From Ruminococcus flavefaciens ATCC 19208 (GTDB lineage Bacteria; Bacillota; Clostridia; Oscillospirales; Ruminococcaceae), in the NCBI RefSeq assembly GCF_000518765.1, contig NZ_KI912489.1:190652-254651 (forward strand): a DNA stretch of 64,000 bases, given 5' to 3'. A model generated the notes under the pieces. The model saw nothing but the letters and a program-made list of their open reading frames with translations, was not told the origin of the DNA and did not search any database. Both the position numbers and the translations under genes were made by a program. This document shows, one piece after another, positions 33,757-40,677 of the stretch (position 1 is its first letter; each line of letters begins with the position of its first letter).

Positions 33757-34890
33757 TTATTTCAGTAATTTCTTTGCCCTTTTGTGTACCTGTTCCTCAA
33801 TGAGTTTTAACCGCTTGCTGTCGAGATTATATCTTGAATGGCGTTTGAAGCGGAAGTCGAGCAGCCTGCGGAGACCGTCTTTGTGCCTGTTGGTAAGCAC
33901 CTGTTTAGCAGTGCCGATGAAGTCGTCGTACACGCAGGGGACAAGCGTATCCGCATAATCGCTGAGGGTCTTATCTGAAGCAAGATCGTCTCTGCCTGCA
34001 AGATTGAACAGCGAATTGCCGTGGTCGAACAGCGGTGCAGGAACAGCTATCTTGTTCGTGCGGTTATCGACTAAGAATCCAAAGTTTCCGAAGTGCCTGT
34101 CAACGTTGCATATTATCGCGTCAAGCACCAGCATATCGTCAAGAGCGTTAATAAACTCCTCACCCAGCGATGCATAATATTCACGGACAGCTTTCATACC
34201 GCCTTTGGTGACAAGTCTGCCTATGGGCATAAATGAATAGTCTTTGCTTGTGAACAGCTCGCAGGTAGAGCACAGCTCGCTCTGCCATTTTGAAAGATTG
34301 TATGTGATAGCGTTTACGCCGAGGACTTCCGCTATCTGAGCAGCGTAGAACTCCGAATAGGGCTCGTTGCCTGTATTGGAAGCTCCGCTCGTTCCGTCCT
34401 TGTAGAGCCTGATAGCACCGCTTTCTCTGCGCCAGCACTTGGGCAGCATACCATTTGTAGTGAACTCAGGACACGAAGCCAGAGAAGTCCTAACAGAACT
34501 TCCGTAGCCTGTGAACGCGATAAGTCCCAGCACTCTGCTGAACCTGTTATCGTAAAGGTTATACTCAGCAAAGCTGCCATTGAAGCCTTCCTCAACTACC
34601 CAGTAGCAATCGTTCAGAGACAGTCCCTTCGATACGCTGAGAATGCTCATTGGACGGTTGAGATTCAGTCCGCATTTGCTTAGGAAACTGTGTACATATG
34701 CACGATTTTTCGGAATAGTCCTGTGCCTCAGCCAACGCGAAACGCTGTCGCCGTCAATATCCATGTCAAGAGGCAGTAACGCCTTCTTTTCTTCGTTCAC
34801 CCAGAGTATTTCTATCTCGGGCGTGCTTGTATCCTCAGTCGCTGTGAACCTCATTAGCGTAGTATCAAAGTGCCGCAGTTCATATGTCAT
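33757..34890 (-). CDS. HipA-like kinase, first of a tandem pair
   Basis: Protein of 377 aa with SD AAAGGAGG. Its architecture parallels the downstream paralogue: LPKCWRRESGAIRLYKDG, MLVLDAIICNVDRHFGNFGFLVD and VPAPLFDHGNSLF. The catalytic Asp and metal-binding Asp are both kept. The two proteins clearly share an ancestor but have diverged well beyond a recent duplication. No antitoxin is seen upstream; the 200 bp before it hold only AT-rich sequence. Confidence 0.75.
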   Translation of the reverse strand: MTYELRHFDTTLMRFTATEDTSTPEIEILWVNEEKKALLPLDMDIDGDSVSRWLRHRTIPKNRAYVHSFLSKCGLNLNRPMSILSVSKGLSLNDCYWVVEEGFNGSFAEYNLYDNRFSRVLGLIAFTGYGSSVRTSLASCPEFTTNGMLPKCWRRESGAIRLYKDGTSGASNTGNEPYSEFYAAQIAEVLGVNAITYNLSKWQSELCSTCELFTSKDYSFMPIGRLVTKGGMKAVREYYASLGEEFINALDDMLVLDAIICNVDRHFGNFGFLVDNRTNKIAVPAPLFDHGNSLFNLAGRDDLASDKTLSDYADTLVPCVYDDFIGTAKQVLTNRHKDGLRRLLDFRFKRHSRYNLDSKRLKLIEEQVHKRAKKLLK

Positions 34891-35091
34891 GTTACCGCCT
34901 CCTTTCGTTTAGTGTAGTTATTATACCACAACAGAGCGATTTAATCAAGAGCTTTGTTAAAACAATTGTGTGCAATATCTCGGAGAGTTATCGGGTAGCT
35001 GTTCCAGAGCACTAATCACAGCTATAACTGATAAACAATTAAATTTTCAGATCTTTGTCAGTTATAGCTTATAAAATTCGGCATCGGTTCT

Positions 35092-35453
35092 TATTGACTT
35101 TTTTGCGCGGATAGCTATGGCAGTAACCGGTAAAGGAGCAATATCCGAAACGCACACAGAAAGCCCAAAGTTTGCCGTCCTCAGAGTGAAAATGGTATAG
35201 CTGCCCCACTGCTCCCGTTGAAAGCGGTTGTCGCGCAACGTGGAGCGAGTGTGGGGATAATAGTGGTATCGAAAAAACAAAAGAGTTGGAGGTACGGAAG
35301 TCGGTCCGCAAGACCGGCAAGCATCGCAGACGGCATTCCGCCTGCCGCTGAAAACGGGAGAACCCGTGCCCCTTTCCAGTTTGCAGGTTAAAGGCTGGCG
35401 TCAAACCGCCAGCCAATTCACCTCGGACGGGCAAAGCCCGCCGAATATTCGGC
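35092..35453. repeat. Mobile-element repeat, copy R2 (degenerate)
   Basis: It matches R1 (27028-27392) in order and orientation. The large inverted repeat has decayed in its left arm. Unlike R1 it is not followed by RHH, TnpW-like or recombinase genes; only ~190 bp separate it from a tRNA 3' remnant. It therefore looks like the scar of an element whose genes have been lost. The region 34891-35980 has no credible gene. Confidence 0.7.
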
Positions 35454-35656
35454 GTTTGTTGCAACGTGAGAGCAGACGTCTTTCTTGCCAAGTTCACAAA
35501 AAGCAGGCGCCTTTTTCGGAAATATCCCAGATATTGGCTATGATTAGGGATATTTGGCAGGCGTCTACGCAGCAAAATAGCCAATATGAGAGGAGTGATA
35601 AAAAACCGAGTAGGCCTCGCAAGGGATGCTCAAAAAGTCTGAGCTGGTAACACGTA

Positions 35657-35684
35657 GTCGTCCGTTCGAGTCCCGTCACAAGCT
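35657..35684 (+). pseudogene. tRNA 3' end remnant, second site
   Basis: GTCGTCCG-TTCGAGT-CCCGT-CACAAGC-T: T arm and acceptor 3' strand without the rest of the tRNA. CACAAGC would pair with GCTTGTG of the broken copies at 11.9-12.1 kb. The T stem GTCCG/CCCGT has two C-C mismatches, so the fragment is a hybrid or decayed. CCA is not present here. A terminator follows at 35698. Confidence 0.6.
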
Positions 35685-35697
35685 CTCAAAAATCTCG

Positions 35698-35734
35698 TAA
35701 CTACGTAGTTTAACGACTGCGTAGTTATTTTTTT
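35698..35734 (+). terminator. Terminator downstream of the second tRNA remnant
   Basis: TAACTACGTAG / CTGCGTAGTTA forms an 11 bp stem and is followed by a run of eight T. Confidence 0.9.
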
Positions 35735-35825
35735 GTATTTCAGAATAAAGTCCAAATTGAAATTGGGCATTGTTTTTACAGAGTATTTTTAGAATCTCTT
35801 TTTGAAAAAATATATAGAAAAAGAA

Positions 35826-35874
35826 AGACCTCCGAACTGTGTCAGCACTATGCTTTCACAACGCTCGGAGGCTA
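35826..35874 (-). terminator. Terminator-like hairpin downstream of the cupredoxin/FN3 gene
   Basis: CCTCCGA (35829) pairs with TCGGAGG (35865) around a long loop. On the minus strand it is followed by a T-rich tract. It is about 107 bp after the stop. Confidence 0.5.
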
Positions 35875-35980
35875 TCTGTATATTGAATTGTTCAAAGGAT
35901 TGGAAACACATTATCAGACTTATAGCATTGCAAATCTGTAGCGAAATGAATTATATCCTTAATATAATGTATGGATATTT

Positions 35981-36898
35981 TTATTTGCTTTTCCTTTTGG
36001 AACGGCTTGAAAACAAGAGGAGAAGTGTCGAAATGCCGAGTACAGATTCAGCAGCTCCGACACCAGCAACGCCTGTTTTGGGACTGCTGCTTTTTGCTGA
36101 AGCTATCGTTGTTGTGGCTGGCTTTGAAGAAGTAGTTGTTACAGAAGTTGTAACAGCAGTACTGCTTTCGGGTGTCTCTGTAGTGTTATCCTCGGTTTTA
36201 TTGCCAGTGTCTGCCAGTACGAACTCATTATCGCCTGCGCTGTCTCCCGAAGTTGCCAGTGTTATGACCTTAAATGTGTAGGACTGGTCGGCTTCAAGTC
36301 CCTCAAATACAGCGGGACTTCCATTTACGGTCAGCTTTTTCCGTTTACCGCTTTCATCTGTTGCAGTTACCTTGTAGCCTGTGATCGCAGCTCCGTTTGG
36401 TGATTCGGGAGCTGTAAAGCTTACCGTAACGTTATTGCCGTTTCGCTCAGCGGAAATATTGGTGACGTCAGAGGGTTTTGCCGCTTGATATGTACCGTCA
36501 GAGGTAACGTGGATATAATTATGATGGCAAGAAGACCCCATACGGCAGGTGAAAAGGATATCCCTTTCCGTTTCGGGAGTAAACTCATATATGAAATTCT
36601 CACCCTGTACAAGGGTAATGAGTCCTTCGTCTTTATTATTTGTATCAGTTCCGAAGCCAAGATCGGGTATCTTTATAGTTGCGCCGCAGCCCTTAGGCTC
36701 GGTTCCCTCGGGAACGTTTACATACCATTTTACACTGCTGCCTGATTTGACTGTAATGTTACCGCTCCACAGGTCAGAGTATTCGGTAACGAGAGCCGTT
36801 GTATCATCGGCTTTTGCACTGAGGTAATAATGACCTGATACAGTATAGACCAATGCAAAGCCTAAAATTGCGGATAAAGTTTTTTTGATAATATTCAT
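35981..36898 (-). CDS. Secreted cupredoxin-like / FN3 surface protein with SPKTG tail
   Basis: 305 aa from the ATG at 36898 (an upstream in-frame ATG lacks a good site). Signal peptide (residues 1-~28). The first domain has the look of a cupredoxin: LVQGENFIYEFTPETERDILFTCRMGSSCHHNYIHV, with Cys, Met and His that could be copper ligands. A fibronectin type III domain (KPSDVTNISAERNGNNVTVSF) follows, then a Thr/Ser-rich stalk, SPKTG, a hydrophobic helix and a basic tail. The tail resembles a sortase signal and matches the Tp47-like protein at 56.0 kb. Confidence 0.7.
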   Translation of the reverse strand: MNIIKKTLSAILGFALVYTVSGHYYLSAKADDTTALVTEYSDLWSGNITVKSGSSVKWYVNVPEGTEPKGCGATIKIPDLGFGTDTNNKDEGLITLVQGENFIYEFTPETERDILFTCRMGSSCHHNYIHVTSDGTYQAAKPSDVTNISAERNGNNVTVSFTAPESPNGAAITGYKVTATDESGKRKKLTVNGSPAVFEGLEADQSYTFKVITLATSGDSAGDNEFVLADTGNKTEDNTTETPESSTAVTTSVTTTSSKPATTTIASAKSSSPKTGVAGVGAAESVLGISTLLLLFSSRSKRKSK

Positions 36899-37037
36899 AT
36901 TTATTTCCTTCATTTCTTTCAAGTTTATCGACGTATCGGGTCGATATGAAATATTATCTCATATATTTTCATAGTTGTCCAATTCAAATAATTGATGACC
37001 TGTTATCAAATTTTCTGATAATAAACGAACTTGATAT

Positions 37038-37075
37038 AAAAGCGCCCGAACTGAAAAAAGTTCCGGCGCTTTCAT
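37038..37075. terminator. Terminator between the surface protein and Rrf2 genes
   Basis: AAAGCGCC-GAAC / GTTC-GGCGCTTT with an A-rich loop. It sits just after the end of the Rrf2 gene (minus strand). Confidence 0.65.
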
Positions 37076-37080
37076 TATTA

Positions 37081-37536
37081 TTATATACGTGCGCTTAAAA
37101 ATGAAATATCATCATTGTAGTTTTTTCGCTCGTAGTACATATCCGTTAGGTCCTTCAAGGTCATCTTTTGCGTGTATTTACAAAGGTAACTGGTCATGGG
37201 TTCCCACAGGCATTTTTCTATTGCGTCGGTAGCATTTTGTTCAAGCTCCTTGCTGAATTCCGAAGATGCGAGAATTGACCTGTCAAGGGCGTTCACTATC
37301 TCATAAAGAGTAATATCACCAAGTTCTCGCTGTATCCTGTATCCGCCGCTTGATCCCTTTACGCTGCTTATAAGGTTGGACTGCTTCAGAAGCGGAAGTA
37401 TCTGTTCAAGATATTTGGCGGAGATATTATTTCTTTTTGATATGGCATTGACTTTTACTGTACTTTCATTGTTTGTGTTTAAGGCTATATCAAGCAATGC
37501 TATGATGCCGAATTCGACTTTGGTGGATATTCTCAT
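37081..37536 (-). CDS. Rrf2-family regulator (CymR-like)
   Basis: Protein of 151 aa. The N-terminal winged helix (MRISTKVEFGIIALLDIAL, NISAKYLEQILPLLKQSNLISSVKGSSGGYRI) is typical of Rrf2. It has only two Cys, not the three-Cys cluster of Fe-S members such as IscR, which fits the CymR type that senses cysteine supply through cysteine synthase. It is divergent from a sulfonate-type binding-protein gene, with dyads in the shared region. Control of sulfur genes is inferred. Confidence 0.8.
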   Translation of the reverse strand: MRISTKVEFGIIALLDIALNTNNESTVKVNAISKRNNISAKYLEQILPLLKQSNLISSVKGSSGGYRIQRELGDITLYEIVNALDRSILASSEFSKELEQNATDAIEKCLWEPMTSYLCKYTQKMTLKDLTDMYYERKNYNDDISFLSARI

Positions 37537-37552
37537 TTTTTCACCTCGTTTA

Positions 37553-37577
37553 ATATGATAGTATCAGTTTATCATAT
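37553..37577. promoter_or_regulatory. ATATGATA-N9-TATCATAT dyad, candidate Rrf2 operator
   Basis: A perfect 8 bp inverted repeat lies 17 bp upstream of the Rrf2 start. The half-site TATGATA recurs overlapping the -10 box of the divergent leader promoter (37662-37673). Confidence 0.55.
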
Positions 37578-37642
37578 CATCATTGTTTTTTCAAGCTTTC
37601 CGTATATACGTTTTTTCTATTGGCGCTTATGCATTTCATGTA

Positions 37643-37672
37643 TTGGACACCGAAGCTTTCGTATGATATGAT
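37643..37672 (+). promoter_or_regulatory. Promoter of the Cys-leader/binding-protein transcript
   Basis: TTGGAC and TATGAT are 18 bp apart. The first short ORF starts 32 bp after the -10 box. Confidence 0.65.
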
Positions 37673-37703
37673 AAATGCAGAGAAAAGACAAGAGGTGATG
37701 ATA

Positions 37704-37760
37704 ATGAGAGATACACTATTCATTTTAAGCACAGTGCGAATGCGATGTTGCACCGAATAA
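37704..37760 (+). CDS. 18-aa leader peptide with tandem Cys codons
   Basis: MRDTLFILSTVRMRCCTE, with SD AGAGGTG 6 nt upstream of the ATG. It ends 40 bp before the binding-protein gene at 37801. Two adjacent Cys codons near the end suggest that ribosome stalling on cysteine shortage could affect translation or stability of the downstream message. No terminator-like hairpin follows, so any control would not be classical attenuation. Confidence 0.6.
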   Translation: MRDTLFILSTVRMRCCTE

Positions 37761-37800
37761 TAATGAGATGATGAATAAAAAGAAAGAAAAGGTAAAGAAA

Positions 37801-38976
37801 ATGAAAAATAACAGATTAAAGTTTATATCCGTAATTGCAGCTGCGGCACTGCTTACAGGCTGCTCGGGGCTTAATGAATCCAGCTCCGCAGAGAAGGGCG
37901 AGACCACTACTGCAAGCACCACGACAGCTGAGAATACAACTGAGAGTGCAGCATCAAAGAGCACTTCGGAAGCTGCAACAGAAGCAGCTAAGGTCAAAAT
38001 AGGAGCTCCCGAAAAGACTGACATCAATATCGGCTATCTGAACTCAACAGCACATCTTCTCGCATTTGTTGCAGCAGAAGAGGGATACTTCAAGGAAGAG
38101 GGACTTAAAGTCACACTTACCCAGTTTTCAAGCGCTTCCGAGCTCATAAACGGTATCGAATCCGATAAGCTCGATGTTGCTTTCATCGGTTCTGTTCCTA
38201 CACTTACTTTCCAGAGTCAGGGACATGAGGTCTCGATTTTCGGCGGTGCGATGACAAACGGTCACGGCTATGTTATCAAGTCTGAATTTGCTGACAAGGA
38301 CGAGGCAGGCGTGGAAGTCCTCAAGGGCAGGAATGTCGCTTCAGTCAAGAACAGCGTTCAGGACGCAGAGCTCCAGATACTTCTGAAAAATGCAAATATC
38401 GAGATCGGTGAGGGTGCTGACAAGGTAAATATCGTTTACTTCGACAGCCAGAAGGACGCTTATGCAGCACTTCTCAACAGCTCTATCGACGCAGCTTCGG
38501 TATACTCGCCGTATGCTTCGCTGGCTAAGTCTCAGGGCTATAAGGTAGTATACTACTGCGCTCACGAAAAGGCTTTGGAGAATCAGCCCTGCTGCCGTCA
38601 GGTCGCAAAGACCTCTGCACTCAGCAGTACTCCCAATACTTTCATAGCGATCGAACGTGCATTTATTAAGGCGTACCACTTCACACAGTCCGACCATGCT
38701 AAAACTATCAAGGACGTCAAGAAGTACATCGACATCGAAGATGATTTCATTGACACTGAGGTTTATGGCGGATACAGCGTATCAAGCCCCGATCCTGACA
38801 AGAAGGGTACACTCACACTTAAAGATACTATCGTTGATCTCGGCTACACGGAAGACTACGATATTGAACTTCACTACAATACCGATATATACAAACAGGC
38901 GCTCGACAGTATTTTAGCCGAAGGTTCTGATGATATATACAAGTCACTGGAAGATCATTTCAACGAATTTGAATAA
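37801..38976 (+). CDS. Sulfonate/nitrate-type ABC binding lipoprotein (SsuA/TauA-like)
   Basis: About 391 aa from the ATG at 37801; an in-frame ATG at 37768 is possible. The lipoprotein signal ends in LLTGCSG, then a Thr/Ser/Glu-rich tether. The type II binding fold has IGYLNSTAHLLAFVAAEEGYFKEEGL, LDVAFIGSVPTL, and ASVYSPYASLAKSQGY. This is the NMT1/SsuA group, which binds sulfonates, taurine, nitrate or thiamine precursors. The Rrf2 neighbour and Cys leader favour a sulfur compound. No permease or ATPase is adjacent. Confidence 0.82.
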   Translation: MKNNRLKFISVIAAAALLTGCSGLNESSSAEKGETTTASTTTAENTTESAASKSTSEAATEAAKVKIGAPEKTDINIGYLNSTAHLLAFVAAEEGYFKEEGLKVTLTQFSSASELINGIESDKLDVAFIGSVPTLTFQSQGHEVSIFGGAMTNGHGYVIKSEFADKDEAGVEVLKGRNVASVKNSVQDAELQILLKNANIEIGEGADKVNIVYFDSQKDAYAALLNSSIDAASVYSPYASLAKSQGYKVVYYCAHEKALENQPCCRQVAKTSALSSTPNTFIAIERAFIKAYHFTQSDHAKTIKDVKKYIDIEDDFIDTEVYGGYSVSSPDPDKKGTLTLKDTIVDLGYTEDYDIELHYNTDIYKQALDSILAEGSDDIYKSLEDHFNEFE

Positions 38977-38993
38977 CACTCTTTGTTGGACAG

Positions 38994-39018
38994 CACCGCA
39001 GGCATATCGCTTGCGGTG
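38994..39018 (+). terminator. Hairpin after the binding-protein gene
   Basis: CACCGCA / TGCGGTG with an 11 nt loop, 18 bp after the stop, without a T run. The stronger terminator lies at 39049. Confidence 0.5.
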
Positions 39019-39048
39019 CGGTTCTGGTTACGCTAAATCACAAAAATG

Positions 39049-39084
39049 AAAAAGCTTCTTCGTAACTGAAGAAGCTTTTTTATT
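39049..39084. terminator. Bidirectional terminator shared with the Cys3 short ORF
   Basis: AAAAGCTTCTTC / GAAGAAGCTTTT forms a 12 bp stem with loop GTAACT and A/T tracts on both sides. On the minus strand it begins right after the stop of the 25-codon ORF at 39083-39160. Confidence 0.9.
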
Positions 39085-39160
39085 AGAATACAAAAGTGCT
39101 GTTTCTCCGATAATCTGATATTTTATTGCTAAGCGAGAAACAACAACATATCTTTTTCAT
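39083..39160 (-). CDS. 25-aa peptide with three consecutive Cys codons
   Basis: MKKICCCFSLSNK... ending STFVF, with SD AAAGGAG ~10 nt before the ATG, a promoter and a palindrome upstream, and a 12 bp terminator immediately after the stop. It is too short for normal gene callers. Three TGT codons in a row right after the start suggest a cysteine-sensing leader. Nothing sense-oriented follows the terminator, so it may be a stand-alone regulator or an attenuator that lost its gene. Confidence 0.55.
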   Translation of the reverse strand: MKKICCCFSLSNKISDYRRNSTFVF

Positions 39161-39192
39161 CGTGAAACAACTCCTTTCTGTTTGACGTTATT

Positions 39193-39221
39193 ATTATACT
39201 GTATAATGCAGCAACTGTCCG
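39193..39221 (-). promoter_or_regulatory. Promoter and perfect palindrome upstream of the Cys3 ORF
   Basis: On the minus strand CGGACA and TATAAT are 17 bp apart. ATTATAC-T-GTATAAT (39193-39207) is a perfect 7-1-7 palindrome covering the -10 box. Confidence 0.55.
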
Positions 39222-39242
39222 ATTTTGGAAATCTATAGTCAG

Positions 39243-39452
39243 TTACAGTTCGGAATAATAGCTGATAAACTCCTCTATACAGGATTTTTTCGGCTGCGGT
39301 GCGGACTGCCATACAAGCTCACCGTTGCATTCAAGGCTCAGTACATACCCGTCGCACTGATCCCAGCCATAGAGTAAATATTCATTGCCGTTATGTGAAA
39401 AAGCAATTTCGTTTTCAGTTATAACAGCCTGTTTCAGTTCATTTACGCTCAT
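39243..39452 (-). CDS. Small protein, unknown
   Basis: Protein of 69 aa (MSVNELKQAVITENEIAFSHNG...). It is predicted alpha/beta with an aromatic-rich centre (YLLYGWDQCDGYVLSLE). It overlaps the end of the YunG-like gene by 14 bp, with SD GGAG inside it, so it is translated as part of that operon. I recognise no family. Confidence 0.6.
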   Translation of the reverse strand: MSVNELKQAVITENEIAFSHNGNEYLLYGWDQCDGYVLSLECNGELVWQSAPQPKKSCIEEFISYYSEL

Positions 39453-39888
39453 GTTTTTTCTCCAGAAATCTTAATAGTTCAGCTTTTAGGTACTCATACC
39501 GCTCACGCTTTTCAGCCTTTGCGAAATGCACCTCACGAAGCTGCTCGGGATTATCGGTATAGTCCAGTTTTTCATCGCCGAACTGCTCACTGGTAAGGTC
39601 AAATACCACATCTCCAACAACGTTGTAGCAGTGATAATTTCCCTTGGGACGAAGCACACCGTAAACCTTTCCGCCGAAAATGTCCTGCGCCAGAAATGCG
39701 GTTATCGAACACTGCCCGAGAGTGATATTATCCTTGCTCCATTTATCACGTAGTCTCGGAGCGCAGGTATATTCGCACCATATTTCTGTAAGAGCGTCAT
39801 AGAGCTCCTGCGGAGAAGCTATGCCCTTAAAATCACTGTTTATTGGTGGAACTATAGCGTTTTCCCAGCCGTAAAAATTATATCCCAT
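39439..39888 (-). CDS. YunG-like protein
   Basis: Protein of 149 aa with SD AAGGAG. Features are ALTEIWCEYTCAPRLRDKW, LGQCSITAFLAQDIFGGKV, GNYHCYNVVGDVVFDLTSEQF: a Cys, then His, then Asp in the order of a papain/transglutaminase-type fold. It resembles Bacillus YunG, of unknown function. It is fourth in the gamma-glutamyl ligase operon, so it might act on gamma-glutamyl or peptide substrates; this is inference. Confidence 0.6.
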   Translation of the reverse strand: MGYNFYGWENAIVPPINSDFKGIASPQELYDALTEIWCEYTCAPRLRDKWSKDNITLGQCSITAFLAQDIFGGKVYGVLRPKGNYHCYNVVGDVVFDLTSEQFGDEKLDYTDNPEQLREVHFAKAEKRERYEYLKAELLRFLEKKHERK

Positions 39889-39897
39889 ATTATCTCC

Positions 39898-40656
39898 TTA
39901 AATATACATTGCGTCCATAGCTGTGATGTATTCAAGCGTCGGCACAAAAGTGCCCTTATGTCGGTCGCCGCGGTGGACTTCATAACCGTTCTTGTAAGCA
40001 ATTACCTGCGCCATTGGAAAGGGTATCCACACTCCGTCATCCAGGGGCTTGGTAGAGAAAATAATGCCGTCTTCAAGCCTTTTGAAGCAGAGGGTGTTTT
40101 TCAGATTTTTATGGACGTACAAAAGCTCTCCGTCGTATATCATCAGGTTCAGCTTGTTCCTCGGAGCATTTTCAACGATGAATTTATTCACTATTTCGAA
40201 GCGCTCACGCTCGTTGGGAACACTTCTTGCAATATGCTCATTCATATTGTCAAGGAGAGAAAGGAAGAAGCGCTCGGAGTCCGTATCTCCCGTTTGTACG
40301 GCAGAATAGCGGTGATTATGCCTGCTGTTGAAGATAGTTCCATTGTGGATCAGAGTCCATTCCCTGCCTGATATATCTGAATCTGTAAATGGGTGGCAGT
40401 TACGTTCATTGATATTGCCAACGGTGGCAAATCTTATATGTGCGAGAGCTGCCTTCTGCGGCGGCAAATAGTCGATAATATCAGACAGATAAGTGCTTTT
40501 TTCAGCACTGACAGCTTCTTTCAGAATTTCGCGCCTGTCAGTTTCGTACATCATTCCCCAGCCGTGAGGATTCTTGTTGCTATGAGAAAAGAATGTACGC
40601 AGATAGTCTGATATATCCGTATTTCTTGCCGAAGTGAAGCCGAGAAGCTCGCACAT
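39898..40656 (-). CDS. Class II glutamine-amidotransferase-fold hydrolase (YafJ/EgtC/Dug3-like)
   Basis: Protein of 252 aa. It starts MCELLGFTSAR, placing the nucleophile at Cys2 after removal of Met. It has NPHGWGMMYE, HIRFATVGNINERNCHPF and LIHNGTIFN, all hallmarks of N-terminal-nucleophile (class II) amidotransferases without a synthase domain. Relatives hydrolyse gamma-glutamyl bonds (EgtC in ergothioneine synthesis, Dug3 in glutathione breakdown). It lies 21 bp after a gamma-glutamylcysteine ligase gene, which makes a gamma-glutamyl thiol substrate likely. Confidence 0.8.
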   Translation of the reverse strand: MCELLGFTSARNTDISDYLRTFFSHSNKNPHGWGMMYETDRREILKEAVSAEKSTYLSDIIDYLPPQKAALAHIRFATVGNINERNCHPFTDSDISGREWTLIHNGTIFNSRHNHRYSAVQTGDTDSERFFLSLLDNMNEHIARSVPNERERFEIVNKFIVENAPRNKLNLMIYDGELLYVHKNLKNTLCFKRLEDGIIFSTKPLDDGVWIPFPMAQVIAYKNGYEVHRGDRHKGTFVPTLEYITAMDAMYI

Positions 40657-40677
40657 TTATGTCACCGCCATTTCAAT

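Noticed and set aside
35802..36281. 159-codon forward ORF
   Set aside because: It is antisense to the cupredoxin/FN3 gene, whose protein has a signal peptide and domains; the forward frame shows composition bias only.
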